Source of the DNA: Dactylosporangium vinaceum
GTDB lineage: Bacteria; Actinomycetota; Actinomycetes; Mycobacteriales; Micromonosporaceae
DNA length: 64,000 nt
Reading direction: 5' to 3'
NCBI RefSeq assembly: GCF_019904175.1
Contig: NZ_CP061913.1
Coordinates: 3,596,001 to 3,660,000 of the forward strand
Positions 41,454-49,018 of this stretch are shown here, in pieces; positions within the stretch are counted from its first letter, which is position 1, and each line of letters begins with the position of its first letter. The position numbers and the translations under genes were made by a program. The notes under the pieces were generated by a model that worked only from the letters and a program-made list of their open reading frames with translations, searched no databases and was not told the DNA's origin.

Positions 41454-42356
41454 ATGATCGAGGTTGAAGGGCTGACGAAACGGTTCGGGGCCACGACCGC
41501 CGTCGACGGGCTGTCGTTCGTCGTGCGACCGGGGCGGGTCACCGGGTTCCTCGGGCCGAACGGCGCCGGGAAGTCCACGACGATGCGGATGATGATCGGG
41601 CTGGACCGGCCGACGGCGGGGGCCGCGCGGATCGGCGGGCGAGCATACCGGGACCACGCCGCGCCGCTGTGCGCGGCGGGTGCGCTGCTCGACGGGCGAT
41701 CCGTCCACAGGGGACGCACGGCCCGCCAGCACCTCCTCGGGCTGGCCCGCACGCACGGGCTGCCGGCCGCCCGGGTCCGTGCGGTGCTGGAGCGGGTCGG
41801 GCTGGCCGCGGTCGCCGACCGGCGGGCCGGCGGGTTCTCGCTCGGGATGGCGCAGCGGCTGGGGATCGCCGCCGCGCTGCTGGGCGACCCGGCGGTGGTG
41901 ATCCTGGACGAGCCTGTCAACGGACTCGACCCCGACGGCGTGCTGTGGATCCGCACGCTGCTCAAGGAGCTCGCCGCGCAGGGGCGCACGGTGCTCGTGT
42001 CCAGCCATCTGATGAGCGAGATGGCGCTCACCGCCGATCACCTGCTCATCGTCGGGGCCGGTCGCCTGCTCGCCGACGAGAGCATGGCCGACATGGTGGG
42101 CCGGGTCCGCGGTGGACGGTGCCTGGTGCGCTCGCCGCGGCTGGATGCGCTGCGGGAGCTGCTCCCGGTACAACCGGCGCAGCTGCACGACACGACTGAC
42201 GGCCTCGAGGTCGAGGGGGTCGACGCGGCGGCGATCGGGGAGCTGGCCGCCGCCCACCGCATCGCGCTGCACGAGCTGACGCCGCACCGCGCGTCGCTGG
42301 AGGAGGCCTACATGGAGCTGACGCGGGCGAGCGTCGAATACGGGGTGGGGGTGTGA
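41454..42356 (+). CDS. ABC transporter ATP-binding protein
   Basis: The 300-residue product has Walker A 'GPNGAGKSTT', a degenerate C-motif 'GGFSLGMAQRLGIAAALL', Walker B 'AVVILDEPVNGLD' and the switch His in 'VSSHLMSEM'. The DRA/CcmA-like subfamily exports drugs, lantibiotics or lipids. Start ATG 41454 begins 'MIEVEGLTKRFG'. It overlaps the permease by GTGA; with the kinase and regulator that follow, it forms an ABC/two-component set of the bacteriocin-resistance type. The cargo is unknown. Confidence 0.93.
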   Translation: MIEVEGLTKRFGATTAVDGLSFVVRPGRVTGFLGPNGAGKSTTMRMMIGLDRPTAGAARIGGRAYRDHAAPLCAAGALLDGRSVHRGRTARQHLLGLARTHGLPAARVRAVLERVGLAAVADRRAGGFSLGMAQRLGIAAALLGDPAVVILDEPVNGLDPDGVLWIRTLLKELAAQGRTVLVSSHLMSEMALTADHLLIVGAGRLLADESMADMVGRVRGGRCLVRSPRLDALRELLPVQPAQLHDTTDGLEVEGVDAAAIGELAAAHRIALHELTPHRASLEEAYMELTRASVEYGVGV

Positions 42357-43105
42357 GCCACCGGACGAGTTTCCGCCGGGTCGTGCGCGCGGAGTGGGGC
42401 AAGTTCTGGGCGCTGCGCTCGACCTGGGTGGTGTTCGCCGTCGTGGGCGTCGCCGCCGTCGGGCTGGCCGCGGCGATCGGCGCCGCCGCGCAGGAGCACC
42501 GGCCGGCGCAGGCGTTCCTGGCGGTCGACGTCTTCTCCATCGTGCTGGGCGTGTTCGGGATGCTGATGGTCACCGGCGAGTACGGCTCCGGCCTCATCCG
42601 CGCCACGTTTGCCGCCGTGCCGCGGCGCCTGCCGGTGCTGTGGGCGAAGGCGGTGGTGCTCGCGGCGGCCGCGACACCGCTGATGCTTGTCGTGTGCGCC
42701 GCGTCGCTGCTGGCCGACTGGGTCTGCACGCCGGCCGCGGACCGCTTCGCCCTCGGCACCGACGGCCTGGTGCGCGCCACCGCGGGCGCCGCGCTCGCGC
42801 CCGTGGCGCTGGCCCTGCTGGGCCTGGGCATCGGCGCACTGCTGCGGCACACGGCCGCCGCGATCACCGTGTACGTCCTGTCGATGCTCGTCCTGCCCGC
42901 GATCCTCGGCGCGGTGCTGCCCGCCGGGCGCGCCGACGACGTCGTGCGCTACGTGCCGGTGGCCGCCGCCCAGGCCCTGTATGCGCTGCCCGGGGGTGGC
43001 TCGGCCCGCATTCTCCCGCCCGGGTCCGCGGCCCTGGTCCTGCTCGCCTGGGTGGTGGTCGCGCTGGCCGCCGGTGGGGTGGCCCTGCGCCGCCGCGACC
43101 CGTGA
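42353..43105 (+). CDS. ABC transporter permease (ABC-2 type)
   Basis: A 250-residue membrane protein with six hydrophobic segments (about 20-42, 55-75, 100-122, 140-165, 172-195 and 222-243). The 'RVVRAEWGKFWALRSTWVVF' start and 'VTGEYGSGLIRATFAAVPRR' loop are standard for ABC-2 permeases that pair with single ATP-binding subunits. The GTG start overlaps the ATPase gene by four bases. A 50-base gap leads to the histidine kinase. Confidence 0.9.
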   Translation: MSHRTSFRRVVRAEWGKFWALRSTWVVFAVVGVAAVGLAAAIGAAAQEHRPAQAFLAVDVFSIVLGVFGMLMVTGEYGSGLIRATFAAVPRRLPVLWAKAVVLAAAATPLMLVVCAASLLADWVCTPAADRFALGTDGLVRATAGAALAPVALALLGLGIGALLRHTAAAITVYVLSMLVLPAILGAVLPAGRADDVVRYVPVAAAQALYALPGGGSARILPPGSAALVLLAWVVVALAAGGVALRRRDP

Positions 43106-43155
43106 GGCGGGTTCGCTCACGGCCGACTCACCCGCAGGCGAGGAGGATGACGGGC

Positions 43156-44307
43156 ATGCGGATGCGGGCGGACGTTGCGGTGGCGGCGGCGGTGGCGGCG
43201 ATCTGCGCCATCGTGCTCAGCGGGCGGACCGGCGCGACACAGCACGGCGGTGGGCTGCTGGACTGGGCGGCCTGCGTGCTGCTGCCGGCGCCGCTGATCT
43301 GGCGGCGGCGGGCGCCGGTGCTCGTGCTGTGGGGGACGGCCCTGCTGCTCGTCCTGCTCGGCCCGGCCCGCATCGAGTCGCCGGCCGGGCTGTTCGTGCC
43401 GCTCGCGGCGCTGCATGCGGTCGCGCGCTACCGGCCGGCCCGGTTCGTGTGGCCCGGCGTCGCGGCGGTGGTGCTGCCCGGCTGGCTCAACCGGCTCGAC
43501 GAGGCGTTCCCGTGGACGGCGTTCGCGGCGGTGACCGCGATCACCGTGGCGGCGGCGCTGATCGGGATCAACCAGCGGACCCGGCACGCGTACCTCACCG
43601 CGCTGGAGGACCGCGCCCGGCGGCTCGAGCTCGACCGGGACCGGGAGGCGCGCCTGGCGGTCGCGGAGGAGCGCACGCGCATCGCCCGGGATATGCACGA
43701 CATCGTGGCGCACAACCTGGCGGTCATGGTGGCGCTGGCCGACGGGGCCGCGGCCACCGTGCCGGCGGACCCGGGGCGGGCCGCGGACGTGATGCGGCAG
43801 GCCTCGGCCACCGGGCGCCAGGCGCTCGACGACATGCGTCGCCTCGTGGGCCTCCTGCGCCGCGGGACGGTCGGGCCGCCGCGGCGCAGCCCCGTGGCCC
43901 CGCAGCCCGGCCTCGACGACCTGGACGCGCTCGTCGACGGGGTGCGGGCGGCCGGCGTCCGGGTGGCGCTGATCCGCGACGGCACGCCCGGGCCGTGGGG
44001 GCCCGGGGCCGGGCTCGTCGTGTACCGCATCGTGCAGGAGGCGCTCACCAACACGCTCAAGCACGCGGGGCCGAGTGCGGCGGCCGAGGTGCGGCTGCGC
44101 TTCGATCAGCGGTCGGCCGAGCTCACGATCGTCGACGACGGCGCCGGGCGGGCGGCGGGCATCCCGGACGCCGCGGATCGGCACGGGCTGACCGGGATGC
44201 GGGAGCGGGCCGCGTTCTACGGCGGGGCCGTCGAGGCGGGGCCGCGCGACGGGGCCGGCTGGCAGGTCCGGGCCCGGCTCAGCTTCGAATCGCCGGTGCT
44301 CGCATGA
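43156..44307 (+). CDS. Sensor histidine kinase of the ABC-linked two-component system
   Basis: The 383-residue product has four or five membrane helices in the first 145 residues, then HisKA_3 'ERTRIARDMHDIVAHNLAVM' (phospho-acceptor His) and a HATPase domain ('VYRIVQEALTNTLKHAGPSAA', 'VDDGAGRAAG'). AGGAGG at 43141-43146 is 9 bases before ATG 43156; the in-frame ATG at 43147 touches the ribosome site and is unlikely. It overlaps the response-regulator gene by ATGA. It probably senses the compound handled by the ABC transporter upstream (inference). Confidence 0.9.
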   Translation: MRMRADVAVAAAVAAICAIVLSGRTGATQHGGGLLDWAACVLLPAPLIWRRRAPVLVLWGTALLLVLLGPARIESPAGLFVPLAALHAVARYRPARFVWPGVAAVVLPGWLNRLDEAFPWTAFAAVTAITVAAALIGINQRTRHAYLTALEDRARRLELDRDREARLAVAEERTRIARDMHDIVAHNLAVMVALADGAAATVPADPGRAADVMRQASATGRQALDDMRRLVGLLRRGTVGPPRRSPVAPQPGLDDLDALVDGVRAAGVRVALIRDGTPGPWGPGAGLVVYRIVQEALTNTLKHAGPSAAAEVRLRFDQRSAELTIVDDGAGRAAGIPDAADRHGLTGMRERAAFYGGAVEAGPRDGAGWQVRARLSFESPVLA

Positions 44308-44974
44308 CGGTGTCGGTGCTGCTTGTCGACGATCAGCCGCTGCTGTCCCTGGGCTTCCGGCTGGTGCTGGAGGCGCAGCCGGACATCGTCGTCGTCGGTG
44401 AGGCCGGCAACGGGGAGCAGGCGATCGCGATGACGCGGGCGCTGCGGCCGGACGTCGTGCTCATGGACGTGCGGATGCCGGTCCTGGACGGCATCGAGGC
44501 CACGCGGCGGATCGTCGGCGCGGGGGCGGCGGCCCGCATCCTGGTGCTCACGACGTTCGATCTGGACGAGTACGTGTATGCGGCGCTGCGGGCCGGGGCC
44601 AGCGGGTTCCTGCTCAAGGACGTGCCGCCGCACGACCTGGTGACCGCGATCCGCTCGGTCGCCGGCGGGCACGCGGTCGTCGCGCCGGCGGTGACGCGGC
44701 GGCTGCTCGACACGTTCCTGCCGCACCTGCCGGACCCGGCGGGCGGCCGTCCCCGCACGACGAGCGGCTGGATCGGCTGACCGGCCGGGAGCGCGAGGTC
44801 CTGACCCACGTGGCCGCCGGCCGGTCCAACGCCGAGATCGCCGCGGAGCTGTGCCTGTCGGAGGCGACGGTCAAGGTGCACGTCGGTCGTCTGCTGGCGA
44901 AGCTGGGGCTGCGCGACCGGGTGCAGGTGGTGGTGTTCGCCTACGAGCAAGGACTGATCCGGCCGCACCGATGA
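44304..44974 (+). pseudogene. NarL/LuxR-type response regulator broken by a frameshift
   Basis: The receiver is complete ('VLLVDDQPLLSLGFRLVL', Asp in 'VVLMDVRMPVLDGIEA', Lys in 'GFLLKDVPPHDLV'). At about 44750 the frame shifts and ends at a TGA (44778-44780). In another frame the expected tail continues at once: 'HDERLDRLTGREREVLTHVAAGRSNAEIAAELCLSEATVKVHVGRLLAKLGL', stopping at 44974. Adding one C to CCCC at 44752-44755 restores one reading frame. It is either a real mutation that uncouples the DNA-binding domain or a homopolymer sequencing error. Confidence 0.8.
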
Positions 44975-45605
44975 CGGCGACGACGGCTGCGACGGGCAGG
45001 CTCGACGCGGAGCTCCAGGGGCGGTTCAGGCCTGCGGTGAGCGCCAGCAGCAGCATCGCGAACGGGATCGCGGCAAGCAGTGCGAACCGTGGGCGTGGGG
45101 CCGGCCATCGCCATATCACCGCGGCGGCCAGTGGCAGGAGGAGCAGGTCGACCGGCCGGACGCCGCCGCCGAAGAGGACCGCCGAGATGGCCGGCGGTGC
45201 GGCGAACAGGGCCAGGGCGGTGCGGCGGGCGCCGAGCAGCCAGGCCACCGTGACGGACAGGCGGAACAGCGTGGGGGCCAGGACCAGGGCGGTCCAGATG
45301 GACAGCGGGGACCCGGCGTCGGGGGCGAACGCGATGGCGCCGGTGGAGAGGAGGTAGGCGTCGCGGGCCGGCTCGGCGGTGAAGGCGATCAGGAGCGCGG
45401 CCATCAGCAGGGACGCCGCGCCGGGCAGGCGGAGGCGCAGGCCGAGGCCGATCACGCCGAGGGCCTGGCGGGGACTGGGGCGGTCGCGGCCCTCGTCGAG
45501 GTCGAGCAGCAGGCCCAGGAGTTCCTCGCCGCGGGCGGCCCGGTGGTCGGGCGGCAGCAGGTGCAGCAGCCGGCGGTAGCGGCGCTCCAGCGGTGCGGCG
45601 CTCAT
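44871..45605 (-). CDS. Membrane protein following a PadR regulator
   Basis: The 244-residue product has a cytoplasmic N terminus ('MSAAPLERRYRRLLHLLPPDHRAARGEELLGLLLDLDEGR', typical of proteins paired with PadR regulators) and six hydrophobic segments (about 60-220). Its function is unknown; relatives are thought to be part of drug-responsive membrane systems. The ATG overlaps the PadR stop (ATGA). Its last 100 bases run antisense to the end of the frameshifted response regulator. Confidence 0.75.
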   Translation of the reverse strand: MSAAPLERRYRRLLHLLPPDHRAARGEELLGLLLDLDEGRDRPSPRQALGVIGLGLRLRLPGAASLLMAALLIAFTAEPARDAYLLSTGAIAFAPDAGSPLSIWTALVLAPTLFRLSVTVAWLLGARRTALALFAAPPAISAVLFGGGVRPVDLLLLPLAAAVIWRWPAPRPRFALLAAIPFAMLLLALTAGLNRPWSSASSLPVAAVVAVIGAAGSVLARRRTPPPAPGRAAPASPADDRRAP

Positions 45606-45952
45606 CCGCTCAGTCCCAGCCGGGGTGCGGGCTGCTGGGCGCGCCGGGCCAGGCGCTGCTTCGCCGCGCGGGCCTGGGTGGTCATCCGCTCGGTCTCGGC
45701 CTGCACCGCGGCGGCGCCGGTGTCGGTCAGGCGGTAGTAGCGGCGCAGGCGGCCGTTCTCCACCTCGTCGCGTTCGGGCTCGACCAGGCCGCGGCCGGTC
45801 AGGCGCTCCAGGGCCGCATAGAGGGTGCTGGCCCGCAGCTGGATGCGGTCCTGGGACATGGCGGCGACCTCGGTGACGAGGCCGTAGCCGTGCCGCGGCT
45901 GGTCCGCGAGGGCGGCCAGGATCAGGAACGACTGCTCACTCAGTGACTCCAC
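45602..45952 (-). CDS. PadR-family transcriptional regulator
   Basis: The 116-residue product has the PadR winged helix: 'LSEQSFLILAALADQPRHGYGLVTEV', 'RIQLRASTLYAALERLTGRGLVEPER', 'RRYYRLTDTGAAAV'. The C-terminal dimer helix is short, as in PadR subfamily 1. I choose GTG 45952 because longer starts (ATG 45970, 45988) run through the inverted repeat at 45961-45983, the likely operator. The protein should repress itself and the coupled membrane protein, as phenolic- or drug-responsive PadR proteins do. Confidence 0.88.
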   Translation of the reverse strand: MESLSEQSFLILAALADQPRHGYGLVTEVAAMSQDRIQLRASTLYAALERLTGRGLVEPERDEVENGRLRRYYRLTDTGAAAVQAETERMTTQARAAKQRLARRAQQPAPRLGLSG

Positions 45953-45960
45953 ACCGAGAG

Positions 45961-45983
45961 CATATACCATCGCGCGGTATATG
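45961..45983 (-). promoter_or_regulatory. Probable PadR operator overlapping the promoter
   Basis: CATATACC and GGTATATG are exact 8-bp complements separated by 7 bases, ending 8 bases from the PadR start. The A+T-rich arms stand out from the surroundings, and TATATG on the minus strand could serve as a -10 element. This geometry is usual for PadR autoregulation. Confidence 0.65.
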
Positions 45984-45984
45984 C

Positions 45985-46821
45985 TCATGACCGGTGGGCG
46001 GCGCGCCTTCCGAGGACCAGCGCGGCCAGGAGCAGTACCAGAAACGCGGCGGTGATGACGGAGACGCCGGCCGAGTCGAGGCCGTGGGCGAGCCGCTCCT
46101 GGACGCCGGCGGCCGCCCGGATCACCGGGTCCCGCAGCGCGCGCGGCCCGTCGGCGGCGAGACGGACCTCATACCAGCCGTAGTACGCGACGTAGGCGCC
46201 GGTGAGCAGCATCAGGACGCCGGCCGCCCGCGCGATCAGCGGGCCGCTGCGGCGGACGCGGGCCAGCAGCGACGTGCGCACGAGGGCCACGGCGACGGCG
46301 GCCGCGCCGACGACCAGGCCCATGCCCGCGGCGTACGCGACGAACAGCCCGATGCCGTCCCACGCCGAGGACGCCTGCAGGCTCGACACGACGATGGCCA
46401 GGAACGGGCCGATGGTGCAGCTGAGGGAGGCCAGGGCGTACGCGGCGCCGAAGAGCGCCATCGACGGCAGCGAGCGGGTCAGCGCCGGGGCCCTCGACGG
46501 GCGCCACGGCAGGGCGGGCAGGCGGTGACCGGCCGCGAGCCAGCCGCCGAGGACCGCCAGCAGCAGGCCGAACCCGATCGTGAACCACGGCAGCCGCTGC
46601 GGCAGCCAGCCCAGCGCCGGGGTCAGCGCGGCGCCGACCAGGCCGAAGACGCCGACGAAGCCGATGGTCAGGCCGAGGGTGCTCAGCAGTGCCCGGCCGA
46701 CCGCGCGGCGGCGGGACTCGCCCTCGTCGAGGACCAACAGGGACAGGTACGCCGGCAGCAGCGCGAAGCCGCACGGGTTGACGGCGGCGAGCACGCCGGC
46801 CGCGAGCGCCAGGAGCAGCAT
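45985..46821 (-). CDS. ccdA: CcdA-like thiol-disulfide transporter membrane protein
   Basis: The 278-residue product has six or seven membrane helices. The redox Cys pair is in 'NPCGFALLPAYLSLLV' (helix 1) and 'LASLSCTIGPFLAIV' (helix 4), the signature of CcdA/DsbD-core proteins that carry electrons from thioredoxin to outside thiol proteins for cytochrome c maturation. The ATG is 2 bases after the stop of the TlpA-like lipoprotein gene, its probable acceptor. It ends just upstream of the PadR promoter. Confidence 0.9.
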   Translation of the reverse strand: MLLLALAAGVLAAVNPCGFALLPAYLSLLVLDEGESRRRAVGRALLSTLGLTIGFVGVFGLVGAALTPALGWLPQRLPWFTIGFGLLLAVLGGWLAAGHRLPALPWRPSRAPALTRSLPSMALFGAAYALASLSCTIGPFLAIVVSSLQASSAWDGIGLFVAYAAGMGLVVGAAAVAVALVRTSLLARVRRSGPLIARAAGVLMLLTGAYVAYYGWYEVRLAADGPRALRDPVIRAAAGVQERLAHGLDSAGVSVITAAFLVLLLAALVLGRRAAHRS

Positions 46822-46823
46822 GG

Positions 46824-47408
46824 TCAGTGCTGGTCCAGGTAGGCGACCCACTGGCCCAGGGTGACGGTGTCCTGGTACCCGTTCAGCTGGATCTTGCCCT
46901 TGCGGTCGATCATGACGAAGAAGCTCTGCTGGGTGACGCCGAACTTGCGCCAGATGGCCCCGGCCGAGTCGTTGAGGTGGGTGACGTTGCCGACCTCGCC
47001 CTCGGCGATGAACTCGTGCATCGCCTTCGTGTTCTTGTCGAGCCCGGCGACGCCGACCATGGTGACCTTGCCGTCGTACTGTTTGGCCAGGTCCCCGACT
47101 GTCGACGCCTGGCCGAGGCAGACGGCGCACCAGGGCGCCCAGAACCACAGCACGACCGGGCGCCCGGCGTACTTTGCCGCGTCGAAGGGCTGGCCCTCGA
47201 GCGTGGTGCCGGTGAACTTGAGCGCGTCGGGGACCACCGCCGGTGCCGTGGGCGCGGTCGACGTCGCGGCCGGGACGACCGGGCCGTCCGAGGCCGCCGC
47301 GGCCTTGGCGTCGAACTTCGGGGCGGTCGCCGCGCCCGAGCCGCCGCACCCGGCCGGCAGCAGCACCAACGCCGCGAGGAGCACGGCCACGACCGGTCTG
47401 ATGCGCAT
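46824..47408 (-). CDS. TlpA/ResA-like thioredoxin-fold lipoprotein
   Basis: The 194-residue lipoprotein has a signal peptide with lipobox 'LLPAGC' (Cys about 21), an Ala/Pro/Thr-rich linker and a redoxin domain from about residue 65: 'LEGQPFDAAKYAGRPVVLWFWAPWCAVCLGQ' (CxxC active site WCAVC), 'VGVAGLDKN' and 'FGVTQQSFFVMIDRKG'. The cis-Pro loop is replaced by 'VTQQSF', unusual for the family. It probably receives electrons from the CcdA-like protein encoded directly downstream and reduces outside disulfides. Confidence 0.88.
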   Translation of the reverse strand: MRIRPVVAVLLAALVLLPAGCGGSGAATAPKFDAKAAAASDGPVVPAATSTAPTAPAVVPDALKFTGTTLEGQPFDAAKYAGRPVVLWFWAPWCAVCLGQASTVGDLAKQYDGKVTMVGVAGLDKNTKAMHEFIAEGEVGNVTHLNDSAGAIWRKFGVTQQSFFVMIDRKGKIQLNGYQDTVTLGQWVAYLDQH

Positions 47409-47465
47409 GCGAGCCCTCCCAGGATCGGCCTTCTCCGGGTCGTACGGAGCGCGGCCGTGCAGAGT

Positions 47466-47972
47466 TCAGCCCGGGGCGGGCGGCGTCAGGTCGAGCGCGT
47501 ATCGGGTGCCGGGCTTGCCGCCGAGCTCGGCCGGGTCGGCCGGTCCGGTGGCGGCGAACCCGGCCTTGCGCAGCACCCGCTGCGAGGCGGTGTTGCGCTC
47601 GGAGACGGCCGCCCGCAGCGTGCGCAGCTGCAGGCGGTCGCGGGCCAGCGCGCACAGTTCGAGGACGGCCGCGGTCGCGACGCCCCGGCCGGCCGCGTGC
47701 TGCGCGACCCGGTAGCCGAGGTCCGCGGTACCGTCGCCGAGGTTGTAGAGGTTGCACCGGGCGAGGACCGCGCCGTGCGCGTCGAGCCGCAGGTAGAAGG
47801 CGCACGTGCCGGCGTCCTGGTCGGCCAGGTCGGCGGCGAAGTGCTCGGCGAACCGGGCGAAGTAGTCCTCGCCGCGGTCGGAGATCGTCGCCGCGAACCA
47901 GGCCCGGTTCGCCACCTCGAACGCCAGCACCGCCGCGGCGTGCCCGGCGGCCAGGCGCTCCAGCTCACGCAC
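47466..47972 (-). CDS. GNAT-family N-acetyltransferase (RimJ/RimL-like)
   Basis: The 168-residue product has the GNAT acetyl-CoA core: 'CAFYLRLDAHGAVLARCNLYNL', 'LGYRVAQHAAGRGVATAAVLEL' (R/Q-x-x-G-x-G/A pyrophosphate loop as 'AAGRGVA') and 'LRAAVSERNTASQRVLRKAGF', typical of ribosomal-protein or antibiotic acetyltransferases. The GTG at 47972 lies 5 bases upstream of the stop of a 29-codon ORF (48054-47965) that may be a leader peptide. It is convergent to no gene; the TlpA-like gene follows 57 bases downstream. Confidence 0.85.
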   Translation of the reverse strand: MRELERLAAGHAAAVLAFEVANRAWFAATISDRGEDYFARFAEHFAADLADQDAGTCAFYLRLDAHGAVLARCNLYNLGDGTADLGYRVAQHAAGRGVATAAVLELCALARDRLQLRTLRAAVSERNTASQRVLRKAGFAATGPADPAELGGKPGTRYALDLTPPAPG

Positions 47973-48054
47973 CGGCGGTGCCGCTGTCGCTCGCCGGTGC
48001 CTTGCCCGCGCCGAGCGTCAGCCCGCCGGGGACGCCGAGTATCCATCGCAGCAT
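47965..48054 (-). CDS. Small ORF (29 residues) overlapping the GNAT start
   Basis: ATG 48054 to TGA 47965 encodes 'MLRWILGVPGGLTLG' followed by a polar tail. The stop overlaps the GNAT start region (GTGCGTGA), giving possible translational coupling. The hydrophobic start could be a short membrane helix. No homologue is known to me, and it may be chance. Confidence 0.3.
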   Translation of the reverse strand: MLRWILGVPGGLTLGAGKAPASDSGTAGA

Positions 48055-48112
48055 TCGAGGATAGTAATGGCGGCGCCGCCAACTGCGAGGGGCGCGGCGC
48101 CGCCGGGTGGGG

Positions 48113-48913
48113 TCAGCCGAGCAGCTCGTAGACCTTGGCCGACGCCTCGACGGCGCTCGTCGGGGCGGCCACCGGGGCGACCGAGCCGTAGCCGGTGAAC
48201 GTCAGCTGGGTGGACAGGTCCGCGTCGGCGCCCGAGCCGTCGATGGTGAACGTGGCCAGGCGGCCCCGGTCGTCGAGGGTGGCGGTGAACGGGAGGGCCT
48301 TGGCCTTGTCGCCGGCGTTCTTCAGGGCGACGCTCGTCGGGGACAGGATGCCGTCGACGTCGGTGAGGTCGACGGTGCCGGTGAAGTGGGTCTTGTCGGT
48401 CTGCTTGACGTCGGCCAGGTCGGCCAGCAGGTCGTCGAAGCCGATCTTCGGGTTGCCGTTCGCGTCGACCGGGTGGCTGGTGCCGGTGGCCTTCGTGCGG
48501 TCGACGCGGATCCAGGTGCCGGGCTGCAGGTCGTACTTCTGGTTGAGCCCGTCGCCGAAGTCGGCCTTCACCCACATGTCGGGCGCCACGATCGTGTAGG
48601 CGAGCGCGATGTGGACGGAGGTGCCGTCGCCGCGCGGCAGGCTGCCGTTGAGGTCGACGAGCGCGGCGTGGGCGGTGTGGTCGACGCGGCCGCCGCCGCT
48701 CGTGTCGCCCTGTTTGATGCCGAAGTTGTACGCCACGGTGTCAAGCGCCTGCACCGCGTTGGCGAGGGCCTCCCGCGGCGGGACCGGCGGCGCGGACGGG
48801 GCGCTTGACGCCGCCGCCTTGGCCTTGCCGGAGCTCGTGGACACCGAGACGTCGCAGCCGGCGAGCGTGCCGAGCGTGAGGGCACCGGCGAGTACGACCG
48901 CTATGTGTTTCAT
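48113..48913 (-). CDS. Lipoprotein of the LppX/LprG-like type
   Basis: The 266-residue product has a signal peptide with lipobox 'LGTLAGC' (Cys20), a Ser/Ala/Pro linker and a domain that follows the LppX_LprAFG pattern: 'AVQALDTVAYNFGIKQGD', 'DMWVKADFGDGLN', 'PGTWIRVDRTKATG', 'TVDLTDVDGI', 'LPFTATLDDRGRLATFTIDG'. Mycobacterial relatives carry lipids in the cell envelope; others have unknown cargo. Its promoter region abuts the end of the large membrane protein gene upstream. Confidence 0.8.
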   Translation of the reverse strand: MKHIAVVLAGALTLGTLAGCDVSVSTSSGKAKAAASSAPSAPPVPPREALANAVQALDTVAYNFGIKQGDTSGGGRVDHTAHAALVDLNGSLPRGDGTSVHIALAYTIVAPDMWVKADFGDGLNQKYDLQPGTWIRVDRTKATGTSHPVDANGNPKIGFDDLLADLADVKQTDKTHFTGTVDLTDVDGILSPTSVALKNAGDKAKALPFTATLDDRGRLATFTIDGSGADADLSTQLTFTGYGSVAPVAAPTSAVEASAKVYELLG

Positions 48914-49018
48914 GGTGTGTCTGTCCTCCTGGTCATGGGCCGCGGCGGGCGCGGCCACCAGGAGGGTAGGGGCGGCGACTTGCGAACGACTGTGCGCTGA
49001 CTTGCGACGGCTGGCCGG

